From: Moraxella ovis
Lineage (GTDB): Bacteria > Pseudomonadota > Gammaproteobacteria > Pseudomonadales > Moraxellaceae
Reading direction: 5' to 3'
Assembly: GCF_900453105.1 (NCBI RefSeq)
Contig: NZ_UGPW01000001.1
Span: forward strand, 1,364,001-1,428,000
Length of the DNA stretch: 64,000 bases
The notes under the pieces: model-generated
Seen by the model: only the letters and a program-made list of their open reading frames with translations
Database searches by the model: none
Told to the model about the DNA's origin: nothing
Translations under genes and position numbers: made by a program
Shown: positions 39,851 to 49,867 of the stretch, one piece after another
Layout of the letters: every line of letters starts with the position of its first letter
How positions within the stretch are numbered: position 1 is the stretch's first letter

Positions 39851-41018
39851 ATGAACTCGTGTTTGACCATCGGCATCGTCGCTGGCGAGGTTTCAGGCGA
39901 TGCATTAGGGGCAGATTTCATACACCAAATGCACGCCATTTGCCCAAATGTGTGCTGGGTGGGAGTTGGCGGCGAAAGAATGCAAAAGGCAGGTCTTGTC
40001 TGTGTCGCTAACATGGCAAGGCTGTCGGTCATGGGCATCTTTGAGGTTGTCAAGCATCTGCCAGACCTACTGTCCGCCAAGCGTGAGATTTTATCGGCAT
40101 TTGAGCATCACGAAATTGACATTTTTGTCGGTATTGATGCCCCAGATTTCAATCTAAGACTTGGCAAAGTCTTAAAGCCCAAAGGCATATTTTGTGTCCA
40201 GATGGTCAGTCCGAGCATCTGGGCATGGCGTGAAAATCGCATTCATGGCATCAAAGCGGCAACCGACTTGGTTCCCTTTTGAGCTACCCATTTATGCCAA
40301 GCACCAGCACCCCGCAGTTTGCATCGGGCACCCACTAATCAAATCACTACGCCCCAAAGGGCTTATTCGCCGTGCTGACACGCTATGTCTGATGGCAGGG
40401 TCTAGAATGAGTGAGATTCACGCCATATTGCCCGTTTTGCTTGCAAGTTTCGGCAGATTGTATCAGCTCAATCCGTCCTTAAAAGCGATACTGCCACTTG
40501 CCAAGACTGAGCATCATGCCGCCGTCGATGCCATCATCAAGCTGCACGCACCCCACCTGACCTCTGCACTACAAACCCTCACTCCCAAAGACTGGCAGGC
40601 ATCGACCGACTTTGACGCAAACTACACCGCCAGTCAATACGCCATGCAAATCAGCACTTTGACCATCTTAGCCAGTGGCACAGCAACACTTGAAGCCTTG
40701 ATGCTACAATCACCGATGATTGTGGTTTATAAAATCAATGCCTTAACCTACTTCATCGCCAAACGACTGGTGAAGACACCTTATGTCGCCCTACCCAACA
40801 TTTTGGCGGCACAGTCTGGCCCTGCCATCGTGCCAGAGCTGATTCAAAAGCAAGCGACCCCCCACGACATCGTAACCACCGCTTTGGGCATTTTAAATCA
40901 ACCAGAGCGTCAGCAACAGCAGCTTCGTCATGTTCTAACCCAGCTGCAACAAAACCAGTCAGACGCCGCCCATGCCATTTTGACCCATTTTCAATCAAGC
41001 ACCAAGAGGTATTCATGA
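39851..41018 (+). pseudogene. lpxB: lpxB paralogue, frameshifted
   Basis: Lipid-A-disaccharide synthase relative, start AAGGAG-TTGTC-ATG. It is clearly related to the intact copy at 45370 but diverged. IVAGEVSGDALGADF, APDFNLRLGKVLKPKG and MVSPSIWAWRENRIHGIKAA are retained. Near 40270 the DNA is 11 nt shorter than the intact gene (TTGGTTCCCTTTTGAG), which causes a frameshift and a stop; the C-terminal frame resumes at PFELPIYAKHQHPAVCIGHP. A further gap of about 20 codons lies before LCLMAGSR. Its stop overlaps the rnhB paralogue start by ATGA, the same arrangement as in the intact pair. Confidence 0.88.
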
Positions 41019-41797
41019 CAGCTCACACCAAAGACACCCACCGCCATGATTGCGTGTGCTTTTTGCACAAAAATTACCCAGCAGAATCAACCATTCTCAC
41101 CATCAGCGTCGATGAGGTCGGTCGTGGCTCGCTGTTTGGTCAGATGACGGTCGCTGCGGTGATACTAGATGATGAGATGACTGGCGAATTTGATGTCGTC
41201 GACCTAACTGGCACGCCGATTGCCAGCATCAACGACAGCAAAAAACTCTCTGCCAAAAAACGCACTACTGCTCATGATGCCATCAAGCAGACTTGTCAAA
41301 GCTACGCCATCGTTGACATTCCAGCCCATGTCATCGATGAGATTGACATTGATCAAGCAACTTTGCTTGGTATGCGTCTTGCCATCGAAAGCCTTATACA
41401 GCTCAATGACATCATGCCTTATGATGCAGTTGTCATCATCGATGGCAACACCGTACCAATCTTATCCAATGATTTCGTTCATCATCAAGACAACCTACGA
41501 GCCCTCGTCAAAGGCGACGGCATTCATACCAGTGTTGCTTGTGCCAGCATCTTGGCAAAGGTGCATCGAGATGCCGCCATGGACCGCTTTGCCCAAAAAT
41601 ATCTCCACTATCTTTTGGACAAGAACAAAGGCTACCCCAGCAAAGCTCACACCCAAGCCATCTTTGAACACGGCATCTTACCAGAGCATCGCAAAAGCTT
41701 CAATCCGATTCGCACTTTACTGATGACAAAGCGACAACAAGAAGCACACGCACCGCATGGTCTCACCCACACGGCAAACCCGTTCACACACCTCTGA
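41015..41797 (+). CDS. rnhB: ribonuclease HII, second copy
   Basis: 260 aa. It removes single ribonucleotides from DNA and RNA primers. The catalytic motif is SVDEVGRGSLFGQMTV (Asp, Glu), with later Asp in VVIIDGN and SILAKVHRDAAMDR. All active-site residues are intact. It carries a C-terminal tail (RQQEAHAPHGLTHTANP) not in the other copy. Start ATG overlaps the stop of the lpxB paralogue. Confidence 0.9.
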   Translation: MTAHTKDTHRHDCVCFLHKNYPAESTILTISVDEVGRGSLFGQMTVAAVILDDEMTGEFDVVDLTGTPIASINDSKKLSAKKRTTAHDAIKQTCQSYAIVDIPAHVIDEIDIDQATLLGMRLAIESLIQLNDIMPYDAVVIIDGNTVPILSNDFVHHQDNLRALVKGDGIHTSVACASILAKVHRDAAMDRFAQKYLHYLLDKNKGYPSKAHTQAIFEHGILPEHRKSFNPIRTLLMTKRQQEAHAPHGLTHTANPFTHL

Positions 41798-42296
41798 CAC
41801 AGCCCTAACATGGACGAAAGATTTTTTCATCCATTCATGATGTTCATGGTGCATCGGGTTTGGCTTTTTTGTCTTGTCTTTTGACACACTCATAAAAATC
41901 AGCCCACCAAAACACATCAGATGAATGTTGACAACACAACCAAACTCTCGATGACAAAGCCGTGCATCAAGGCTTGATTCAAATCTGCCAAAAGGCAGAT
42001 AAAATTCGTCCCATCTGTTTAGAACCGTCGCCTACTTTTTTGTGATATAATACAAATGCACCATCTCATCACTGCCTTGCTCATTTGCCTTGCATGAGCA
42101 ATCAGCAGTTTTTCATTAAAATGAAGCATAGAGATGACATACTCAACAAACCAAACAGTTATCATTTTATGCCAATTCAGTTCATAAGCCCTTGCTTTTG
42201 ATGAATGCAATTCATTCATGGTGCAGGTACGAACGATTGAGCATGACTTATGACAAATGTGCAGCACCGCACGGACATCACAATACAGGCAATCTC
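41798..42296. other. gene-free region between rnhB copy A and the YqhA-like gene
   Basis: No gene. A TATAAT (42046-42051) may be a -10 with a weak -35, 245 bp upstream of the next start. A short palindrome ATGAATGCAATTCAT lies near 42200. ORFs here overlap and have no supported start. Confidence 0.4.
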
Positions 42297-42776
42297 ATGG
42301 TAGAACACATCTTTCATAAAAGTCGCTTTTTGGTATGGCTCATCGTCATTGCCAGCTTGATTTTTTCTATATTGCTGTATTTGTCATCTTTTAAGGTGAT
42401 GGGACACATCATTGCCGACTTTTCGTCAAATATGCCCACCAAGGTTACCGATTTGCAGTATCAGGCGGTTTATATGCTCAAAGCACTGGACAACCTGTTC
42501 ATCGCTTTGACTTTCCAAATCATCAGCATTTCACATTATGGTTTGTTTTTATCAAACACGCCGCCATCAGAATCAAAATTTTTGCAAGCTTTGCACATCA
42601 GCAGCTATCATGATGTCAAAATCAACATCTTGCAAGTCTCCTTGTTGATTTTGGTAATCATATTTTTAGAACAGTTGGTTGCACGGGGAGCGGTCATTGA
42701 GACGCTCTATTTGTCCTTATCTATCGCCACGATGATGGGTGCAATCATCTTTGCGGTCAAGAGTATGCGGCATTAG
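42297..42776 (+). CDS. YqhA/UPF0114-family membrane protein
   Basis: 159 aa from MVEHIFHKSRFLVW, which matches the usual family start; earlier ATGs in frame add an unlikely leader. Three or four membrane segments (FLVWLIVIASLIFSILLYL, VSLLILVIIFLEQLV, IATMMGAIIFAV). UPF0114 function is unknown. Confidence 0.7.
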   Translation: MVEHIFHKSRFLVWLIVIASLIFSILLYLSSFKVMGHIIADFSSNMPTKVTDLQYQAVYMLKALDNLFIALTFQIISISHYGLFLSNTPPSESKFLQALHISSYHDVKINILQVSLLILVIIFLEQLVARGAVIETLYLSLSIATMMGAIIFAVKSMRH

Positions 42777-42876
42777 CCGATGTGCTGTTTGGTCGATGAC
42801 AAAACCTAAGACAACAGGTCATAGGTCAAAAGACGAGTCAGTCAAATCGTGGTCAAATCAAGAATAGGAGTTTTTT

Positions 42877-43491
42877 ATGAGCATTCAACATCTGACCGTT
42901 CTCGGTTCTGGCGTGCTTGGAGCACAAATCGCCTTTCAAGCTGCCTTTCATGGGGTCAAGGTTGTCAGCTATGACATCAATGATGAAGCATTGACAGCTG
43001 CCAAGACACGCTTTGAAGCATTGTCCCATCATTAGCGTCGTGATTTGGGGACTGATGATGCTGCAATCGAGCAAGCCTTTGAGCGTTTGAGTCAGTCCAG
43101 CGATTTGCAGCAAGCGGTTAAAAATGCCGACATCATCATTGAGGCTGTGCCAGAGAAACTGTCCTTAAAGCAACAAGTTTGGCAGAGTGTGGGGCAGCTT
43201 GCCAAAAAAGACTGCATCTTTGCCACCAACACCTTCACCATCTTGCCCAGCAAGTTCAGTCAAAGCTCTGGCGATGTTTCTCGTTTTTTGGCGATGCATT
43301 TTGGCAGTGACATCTGGAAACAAAATGTTGTTGAGATTATGGGTACTAAGGACACCCATCAGGCAATCATCGACCAAACCATCGCTTTTGGTGAACAGAT
43401 GGGCATGGTGCCTGTGTTGGTCAAAAAAGAGCAATCGACTTGGCGAATAAAGCAAACACATAAAAACCAGTCATTACGACTGGTTTTTTGA
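42877..43491 (+). pseudogene. 3-hydroxyacyl-CoA dehydrogenase, stop codon and 3' truncation
   Basis: The NAD-binding N-terminal domain (TVLGSGVLGAQIAFQAAFHG) is intact, with TAGGAG upstream. An in-frame TAG at 43033-43035 follows SHH. The frame continues with NADIIIEAVPEKLSLKQQVWQ and FLAMHFGSDIW. The gene is cut off after VLVKKEQST; the C-terminal substrate domain is gone and unrelated sequence leads straight into the amtB terminator. A beta-oxidation-type enzyme that is dead. Confidence 0.85.
43462..43490. terminator. bidirectional terminator, amtB
   Basis: ACCAGTC, ATTAC loop, GACTGGT with T and A tracts on both sides. It ends amtB on the minus strand and lies at the truncation point of the dehydrogenase remnant. 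Confidence 0.8.
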
Positions 43492-43503
43492 TGAGTAAGA
43501 TTA

Positions 43504-44784
43504 CTAATCTGATATTTTCTCACCATGGATGGCCAGATCAAGACCTTGATATTCCTCTTCGGCATTCACGCGCAGACCCATGGTCTTCTTAATAATAATA
43601 CCAATCACGAATGTCATCACACCGCCATACACTAAGGTAGCAATCACACCCTCAACCTGTAGCCAAAGCTGCTTTAATAACGACACATCGGCAATCTCGG
43701 GATATAGCGCAGGACTCACAAACACCCCTGTCAATACCGCACCAATGATGCCGCCCACACCGTGCAGCCCAAACGCATCCAGTGCATCATCCACACGCAG
43801 GCGTTTTTTGGCATAATAAATCATCACAAAACACCCCAAAGAAGTCAATACACCAATCGCCATCGCACCAGACACATCCACAAAGCCTGCTGCAGGTGTA
43901 ATCCCCACCAAGCCTGCCACAGCGCCAGACGCTCCTCCTAGTGCGGACGCTTTACCGCGCTTGGCGTATTCTGCCATCAGCCAAGCTATCGCACCCACTG
44001 CCGCAGCTGCTTGAGTGGTGATGAGTGCCATCACCGCATTACCGTTAGCGCCGAGCGCAGAACCACCATTAAAGCCGAACCAGCCCACCCAAATCAGACC
44101 TGTACCGATGAGTGTTAATGCCAAGTTCGCAGGCGCAAGATTGCCCTTACCATAATCACGGCGACTGCCCAACAGATAAGCCAGCACCAGACCGCCCACA
44201 CCCGCATTAATATGAACCACCGTACCGCCGGCAAAGTCTAGCGCATCGCCAGTCAGCCAGCCGCCACCCCACACCCAGTGGCATACAGGCACATACACCA
44301 GTAGCGTCCAAGCCGCAGCGAACACCATGAATGAGCTAAATTTGATTCGCTCAGCCAAAGAACCCGCTAAGATCGCCATGGCAATAACCGCAAATGTCAG
44401 CTGAAAAATTACGGTTAATAGCTTGGGAATGCTGCCATCCAATTCATCCAGCCCAATATTATGCAGCATCACATGATCAAGACCACCCACGAATGTATTC
44501 ATGGCACCTTCTGAAAATGCCAACGAATAACCAGCCGCAACCCACACAATCGAAACAACAGCCGCAGCACCCAGACTATGCATCATGGTAGATAGGATAT
44601 TTTTCTTACGCACCATACCAGCATAGAACAGTGCAAGCCCCGGAATGGTCATCATTAAGACCAACGCCGTCGCTGTCAACACCCAGGCTGTATCACCGGT
44701 ATCTAATACCGACTCATTCGCCATCGCCAAGGCAGGTAACAACCCCACCCCCACCAAACCAAATCGACCTACTGAATTTCTCAT
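43504..44784 (-). CDS. amtB: ammonium transporter
   Basis: 426 aa. A signal-like N-terminus (LVGVGLLPALAMA) and eleven membrane segments. Amt signatures are TIPGLALFYAGMVRKKN, GGTVVHINAGVGGLVLAYLLG and DDALDAFGLHGVGGIIGAVLTGVF. It carries NH4+/NH3 across the inner membrane. It sits 21 bp downstream of glnK on the same strand, the standard glnK-amtB operon. Confidence 0.97.
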   Translation of the reverse strand: MRNSVGRFGLVGVGLLPALAMANESVLDTGDTAWVLTATALVLMMTIPGLALFYAGMVRKKNILSTMMHSLGAAAVVSIVWVAAGYSLAFSEGAMNTFVGGLDHVMLHNIGLDELDGSIPKLLTVIFQLTFAVIAMAILAGSLAERIKFSSFMVFAAAWTLLVYVPVCHWVWGGGWLTGDALDFAGGTVVHINAGVGGLVLAYLLGSRRDYGKGNLAPANLALTLIGTGLIWVGWFGFNGGSALGANGNAVMALITTQAAAAVGAIAWLMAEYAKRGKASALGGASGAVAGLVGITPAAGFVDVSGAMAIGVLTSLGCFVMIYYAKKRLRVDDALDAFGLHGVGGIIGAVLTGVFVSPALYPEIADVSLLKQLWLQVEGVIATLVYGGVMTFVIGIIIKKTMGLRVNAEEEYQGLDLAIHGEKISD

Positions 44785-44805
44785 TGCTTTTACCCCTTAT
44801 TAGTT

Positions 44806-45153
<348 letters not shown>

Positions 45154-45369
45154 CTATTAATACATAAGTAAAACTGATTAATTAAGTCATAGTATGCCAA
45201 AGATTATATAAAATAAAAAATGATTTATCTTAATAAAAAATTGGTTATTTATTAATTTAACTTATTACTATATAAAATTTAATAATATGTAAAATTTTCA
45301 CGAATTTGTTTGCAAGCATTCCTAGAAATTCGTAAAATATGGCATTTATTTATAATAATTGGGTGACTT

Positions 45370-46569
45370 ATGACAGACATGCTTACCATCGGCATCGTGG
45401 CAGGTGAAGTCTCAGGCGATGCGCTGGGTGCGGATTTTATGCATCAGATGAACGCCATTCACCCAAACATTTGCTGGGTAGGCGTGGGCGGTCAAAGCAT
45501 GCAAAAATTAGGGCTGCGCTCCATCATAGACATGAAGCGGCTCTCTGTGATGGGTCTGACCGAGGTCGTCAAGCATTTGCCTGATTTATTGCGAGCCAGG
45601 CGTGAAATATTAGAAGAATTTGATCGTCAGAGCATTGATATTTTCGTTGGCATTGATGCGCCTGATTTTAATTTAAGACTGGGCAAAGTTCTTAAGCCAA
45701 AAGGTGTGTTCTGCGTGCAGATGGTCAGCCCGAGCGTGTGGGCATGGCGAGAGAGTCGAATTCACACCATCAAAGCCGCCACCAACCTGGTGCTGTGCCT
45801 CTTTCCTTTTGAGCTTGATGTATATGCCAAGCATAATCACCCTGCTGTCTGCGTCGGTCATCCACTGCTGGACAAGCTACAAGCCGATGAACGAGCACTC
45901 GATGAGACTAAGGCGGAATTTATCAGTCATCATCGTGGCAGTTTTCCATCACTTAAGAAGCTTAATAACCAGACCATTCTATGCATGATGGCAGGTTCGC
46001 GCGTCTCTGAGATTCACGCCATTTTGCCACTGCTTATCGATAGCATGGATGAGCTTGCTGATGATCGCGTGGGTTTTGTGCTGCCCGTAGTGAATGCAGA
46101 ACACGCGCGGCTGATAGAGTTGATGTTGTTTGAGCGTGCGCCTCATCTGCTGCCCCATGCCCACATCGTTTATGGCGAGGATACACCGATCAGTCATGAT
46201 GTGATGATGGCATCTGATGTGGTGGTGTTGGCATCGGGCACCGCCACGCTTGAGACATTGCTGCTGCACCGCCCCATGGTCGTGGTATATAAGCTTAGCA
46301 ATCTCACCTACACCATCGCCAAGTATCTGGTAAAAATCCCCTATGTATCTCTGCCAAATATCCTATCCTACGGGCAGACAGGAAAACCAATCGTACCTGA
46401 GTTAATCCAGCATGACGCAACTGCAGCCAATATCGCAAGAGAAGTCAAGCTAATTTTAGGCGACCCTAACGCTCAAATCATAAAATTACAACAAACAACC
46501 GCCACACTACGTAAGGACAGTCATCATAACGCCGCCGAAGCCGTATTGACTCATTATCAACATTCATGA
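45370..46569 (+). CDS. lpxB: lipid-A-disaccharide synthase
   Basis: 399 aa, intact. It condenses UDP-diacylglucosamine and lipid X to the lipid A disaccharide. GIVAGEVSGDALGADF, GIDAPDFNLRLGKVLK, CVGHPLLDK, and ASGTATLETLLLHRPMVVVYK. Its stop overlaps the rnhB start by ATGA. Compared with 39851-41018 it is complete and must supply the essential activity. Confidence 0.96.
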   Translation: MTDMLTIGIVAGEVSGDALGADFMHQMNAIHPNICWVGVGGQSMQKLGLRSIIDMKRLSVMGLTEVVKHLPDLLRARREILEEFDRQSIDIFVGIDAPDFNLRLGKVLKPKGVFCVQMVSPSVWAWRESRIHTIKAATNLVLCLFPFELDVYAKHNHPAVCVGHPLLDKLQADERALDETKAEFISHHRGSFPSLKKLNNQTILCMMAGSRVSEIHAILPLLIDSMDELADDRVGFVLPVVNAEHARLIELMLFERAPHLLPHAHIVYGEDTPISHDVMMASDVVVLASGTATLETLLLHRPMVVVYKLSNLTYTIAKYLVKIPYVSLPNILSYGQTGKPIVPELIQHDATAANIAREVKLILGDPNAQIIKLQQTTATLRKDSHHNAAEAVLTHYQHS

Positions 46570-47294
46570 AAGCCCATACTCTAAACACGCACACTCACGC
46601 CTGCACCATTACCACCCACAAAAATCACGAACCTACATCACGCACTTTTGTCATCGGCATTGATGAAGTGGGGCGGGGTTCACTGTTTGGGCAAATGACG
46701 GTTGGGGCGGTGATTTTGGATAATGATTTGACGGACGAATTTGGGCAAATTGACCTGACAAATACGCCCCTTGCTCTTATCAACGACAGCAAAAAATTGT
46801 CCGAAAAAAAGCGGAATTTGGTCTTTGACCCGATTAAGCAAACCTGCCAAAGCTATGTCATTATTGACATTCCTGCTTGTGTGATTGATACGATTGACAT
46901 TTATCAAGCGACTTTACTTGGCATGAGATTGGCGATTGAACACTTGATAACGTTAAATGACGTTAGCAAAAATGACAATCTTATCATCATGATAGACGGC
47001 AACGCTGCGCCCACCCTGTCCGATGACTTTACCGATTTTCAGCCGTGCATTCACACGCTCATCAAGGGCGACAGCCTTCACACGTCTATCGCTTGCGCCA
47101 GTATCCTTGCCAAGGTTCATCGTGATACCGTCATAAGCGACTATGCCAAGATTTATCCTGATTATGGATTAGACAAGCACAAAGGCTATGCCAGTAAAGC
47201 CCATACCACCGCCATTTATGAGCATGGGATATTGACCGAACATCGCAAAAGTTTTAATCCCATGCGGACGATGTTGGCAAATCAACTTTTTTAA
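46566..47294 (+). CDS. rnhB: ribonuclease HII, copy next to intact lpxB
   Basis: 242 aa. IDEVGRGSLFGQMTVGAV carries the catalytic Asp and Glu; IMIDGN and SILAKVHRDTVISDY hold the remaining Asp residues. Highly similar to the copy at 41015-41797 in the core but clearly different at both ends and in many silent and non-silent positions. Coupled to lpxB by ATGA overlap. Confidence 0.94.
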   Translation: MKAHTLNTHTHACTITTHKNHEPTSRTFVIGIDEVGRGSLFGQMTVGAVILDNDLTDEFGQIDLTNTPLALINDSKKLSEKKRNLVFDPIKQTCQSYVIIDIPACVIDTIDIYQATLLGMRLAIEHLITLNDVSKNDNLIIMIDGNAAPTLSDDFTDFQPCIHTLIKGDSLHTSIACASILAKVHRDTVISDYAKIYPDYGLDKHKGYASKAHTTAIYEHGILTEHRKSFNPMRTMLANQLF

Positions 47295-47309
47295 TCGCTT
47301 TAAAACAAA

Positions 47310-47498
47310 TCACCCCTTTAAATTCTTATGCTTTTTTATCATCTCTTTTAACACCCGATTATTATCATCAAACCTACGACAGGTAGGACACATCAAAAGA
47401 TGAAACTTTACCGTCATTTTTTGGGATAAAGTCAATGGCTCTTCTTGTGATAGACTCATAAGTTCAGTCATTTTTTGGCAATTCTTTAATTGTTTCAT
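47310..47498 (-). CDS. small zinc-finger-like putative anti-sigma factor
   Basis: 62 aa from MKQLKNCQKM, with GAGGGGG upstream; the longer start lies inside the sigma gene. One Cys near the start (KNCQ), a His in VKFHLLMCPTCRRF and CxxC make an HxxxCxxC-type motif, the zinc-binding anti-sigma pattern. It follows the ECF sigma gene by 11 bp, which supports an anti-sigma role. Confidence 0.7.
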   Translation of the reverse strand: MKQLKNCQKMTELMSLSQEEPLTLSQKMTVKFHLLMCPTCRRFDDNNRVLKEMIKKHKNLKG

Positions 47499-47509
47499 TG
47501 TATCCCCCT

Positions 47510-48097
47510 CTAAACAAACCATTTTACCGACAAACACATTTGCAATCTTAATCTAGCTCTGTGCAATAACACATATAAATTCTGTCGAGTAATATTTAGA
47601 TTCTTACAAATCTCATCACTATCCAATTCTATATATTCTTTCATCAAAAAAACTTGTGCCTGCTCTTTGGGCAGATTCTCCAAACAAAGTTCCAATACTT
47701 GCCAAAATTCATCATTTTCAGCTGTTTCATGCGGACTTGCCCAGCGATTATCAAAGGCATTTGGCGATGAACCGTTTTGCCAATGCCCAATATCATCAAA
47801 CAGCATTGCCAAAAATTCTTCATCGCTATTTTCACTCATGTCGCTCATGACTTCATAATGTTTGTTTTGGCGGATAAAGTCGGCAATTTTATTTTTTAAA
47901 ATGGCAAATACCCATGTTTTAAAGGCGGACTTTCCTTGAAAACTATCGGCATATTTTAGGGCATTTAAGAGAGCATCTTGCACCACATCTTTGGCGTGCT
48001 GTTCGTGATTTAATTGGTTATACGCAAAAGCAAACATGGACTGATATATCTCGTCCATGCTTTTTTTATCAAATTGGCGTAATTGTATTTGGTGCAT
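47510..48097 (-). CDS. ECF-type RNA polymerase sigma factor
   Basis: 195 aa from MHQIQLRQFDKKS; the longer frame from 48151 begins with a TTG next to the MITE. Region 2: DEIYQSMFAFAYNQLNHEQHAKDVVQDALLNALKYAD. Region 4: LCLENLPKEQAQVFLMKEYIELDSDEICKNLNITRQNLYVLLHRARLRL. It follows a DoxX-DUF2063-DUF692 set and precedes a zinc-finger protein, as in other copper-bufferin loci where such sigma factors control the operon. Confidence 0.9.
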   Translation of the reverse strand: MHQIQLRQFDKKSMDEIYQSMFAFAYNQLNHEQHAKDVVQDALLNALKYADSFQGKSAFKTWVFAILKNKIADFIRQNKHYEVMSDMSENSDEEFLAMLFDDIGHWQNGSSPNAFDNRWASPHETAENDEFWQVLELCLENLPKEQAQVFLMKEYIELDSDEICKNLNITRQNLYVLLHRARLRLQMCLSVKWFV

Positions 48098-48153
48098 TTT
48101 TAAGTCAAAAAAATTTGAAATAAGACAAGGAAAACGGGCGAAGCTGTACAAAT

Positions 48154-48359
48154 AGGGCGTGTTGAACTTTTATATTTGCAATGAAAAATGAGAAAAATCG
48201 CACGTTTTTCAAGGAAAAAACTTAAGGCTGATAGTCACTCTATCAGACCAGTTTTTGACGCAGAAAAACAAGATTTAGCCATTTTTCATGCAAAAACATC
48301 ATTTCATTTTCACAAGATTTCTAAATTTTAAATTGTGTTATAAAGGTTCGGCACGCCCT
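48154..48359. mobile_element. MITE copy 2 (206 bp) between doxX and sigma genes
   Basis: Left end AGGGCGTGTTGAACTTTTATA, right end read inward AGGGCGTGCCGAACCTTTATA: two 21-bp inverted ends differing at 3 positions. Internally there is a hairpin near 48228-48250 (CTGATAG and CTATCAG) and the same blocks as copy 1 (AAGATTTAGCC, CATGCAAAAACA, GTGTTATAAAGGTT). No flanking duplication is visible. It lies 57 bp upstream of the sigma start on the minus strand. Confidence 0.8.
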
Positions 48360-48384
48360 CACTGTGAACGAGTTTGACACAGTA

Positions 48385-49023
48385 CTATTTCAAAGTTGGC
48401 AGACTTTTATTTATCCAAAAATCCATGCTTATATAACGCCCTGCCCCATAAATAATTAGCACAAGTAACATGATAAAATAAGTCATGCCAAATTCTATGC
48501 CATTATTTAAGACCACAAAATTACCCGTTTCGGTCAGCCAATCATAATTGCCATGCGTTTGTAAGATTTCACGGGCTTTATTTAATCGCTCGCCTGCTTG
48601 TATGGAATTATCCAAACTTGCCTGTCCCAATCCGCCAAATAATTGGGCGATATTGGTCGCAGGGTCGGTTGGGGTAATGGCGTGCCAGCCGTTTTTTAAA
48701 TGCACAAGGAGCATGGCAACCGCCATTGTGATTGCCAATAACACGCCAAAAAAACGAGTCGCCACGCCGAGTAATAACGCCACACCACCAATCAATTCAG
48801 CAACAATCACCATTGCCACCCAAAAGGATGCAAATGGCAAACCAAGCCCCCAATCGGCATTACCAAACCACTGTGCCGTATCATCAAACGAACGGTATTT
48901 GGTTAGCCCTGCCATAATAAACACAGGGGCAAGATAAAGACGAATGGCGAATAATGGCAAAAAGTCCAATTTATTTAAATTTACAACAAATTTATTGTAA
49001 TAAGCGCTGTATTTTTTTATCAT
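48385..49023 (-). CDS. DoxX-family membrane protein (HvfD/BufD-like)
   Basis: 212 aa. Four membrane segments with the DoxX feature LYLAPVFIMAGLTKYRSF and AELIGGVALLLGVATRFFGVLLAITM. It follows DUF2063 (HvfC) by 17 bp. DoxX proteins accompany copper-bufferin and related peptide operons, where they are thought to act in the membrane step. The exact function is not known. Confidence 0.85.
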   Translation of the reverse strand: MIKKYSAYYNKFVVNLNKLDFLPLFAIRLYLAPVFIMAGLTKYRSFDDTAQWFGNADWGLGLPFASFWVAMVIVAELIGGVALLLGVATRFFGVLLAITMAVAMLLVHLKNGWHAITPTDPATNIAQLFGGLGQASLDNSIQAGERLNKAREILQTHGNYDWLTETGNFVVLNNGIEFGMTYFIMLLVLIIYGAGRYISMDFWINKSLPTLK

Positions 49024-49040
49024 AATTTACCTTATTTTTA

Positions 49041-49832
49041 TTAAAAAGATTGGTTATAAAAAATTTGATTATCAATCATTGTATTGACCAAATCATCAAA
49101 CGAAGTTTTGATATTATCAAAAATCTCATCATTTAATTCAAAGGTGCGTTGTAGCTCTGCCAATAACTCATTTGTATTTTGATAACATACCTCTTCATTT
49201 TGCTTTTCTTGCATAAAGGTTAGTATGATAAAACTAAGCTGGCTTATGGTCATAAATGCCGTTTTAAATGTACCGTCCACCACTTTACGATACACCACCA
49301 AAAAAGTGGGGCTTTTTTGACTGGGAGAAAATGCCACGCTAATATCCTGCACCGCCCATTCGTAATATAAAATCTGGGCGGTATGATTGATAAAAATAGA
49401 CGCATTTTGATACATTAAAATAGGCTTGGGAGTATTGTTCGGTAGATTATCTACAAACAATTCCACCCATTCATAATGAGCAAATTCTGACAAATAAATG
49501 GGCAAATCAAATTTTGTCAAAACATCATCGGTCAAATAGCCGACAAATTGCTCGGTAATTTCACTAAAATACGGACTTGCCATATCGCCATGTTTTAAAA
49601 AATCTTTAATCAGATTTTGCCAAACCAATATGCCAAAATGCGTCTCAATAATACTGCGAGTAATGGGAAAGCATTGATTGACAAAGCCAGAGACATTATT
49701 ATAAATCAGATTTTGATATAATTGCCCCACACGAGCAGGCACGGTATCGGTATTATCGTGTTTTTGTTTGCGGATATAATCGCCAAATTCACGCTGAAAG
49801 ATGCGTAACTTGGGTGCTTTATCAATCATCAT
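49041..49832 (-). CDS. DUF2063 protein (HvfC/BufC-like)
   Basis: 263 aa. The N-terminal DUF2063 helical domain (LRIFQREFGDYIRKQ, QLYQNLIYNNVSGFVNQCFPI) and a C-terminal alpha/beta part. In methanobactin and bufferin systems this MbnC-like partner forms a complex with the DUF692 enzyme and presents the precursor peptide. It lies 35 bp downstream of that gene. Confidence 0.88.
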   Translation of the reverse strand: MMIDKAPKLRIFQREFGDYIRKQKHDNTDTVPARVGQLYQNLIYNNVSGFVNQCFPITRSIIETHFGILVWQNLIKDFLKHGDMASPYFSEITEQFVGYLTDDVLTKFDLPIYLSEFAHYEWVELFVDNLPNNTPKPILMYQNASIFINHTAQILYYEWAVQDISVAFSPSQKSPTFLVVYRKVVDGTFKTAFMTISQLSFIILTFMQEKQNEEVCYQNTNELLAELQRTFELNDEIFDNIKTSFDDLVNTMIDNQIFYNQSF

Positions 49833-49867
49833 TGTTATGCCACTTTATTAAATCATCATTAAAATAA

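Noticed and set aside
48097..48151. Longer sigma factor start at 48151
   Set aside because: It begins with TTG next to the MITE, gives residues not expected for ECF region 2, and the ATG at 48097 fits the family.
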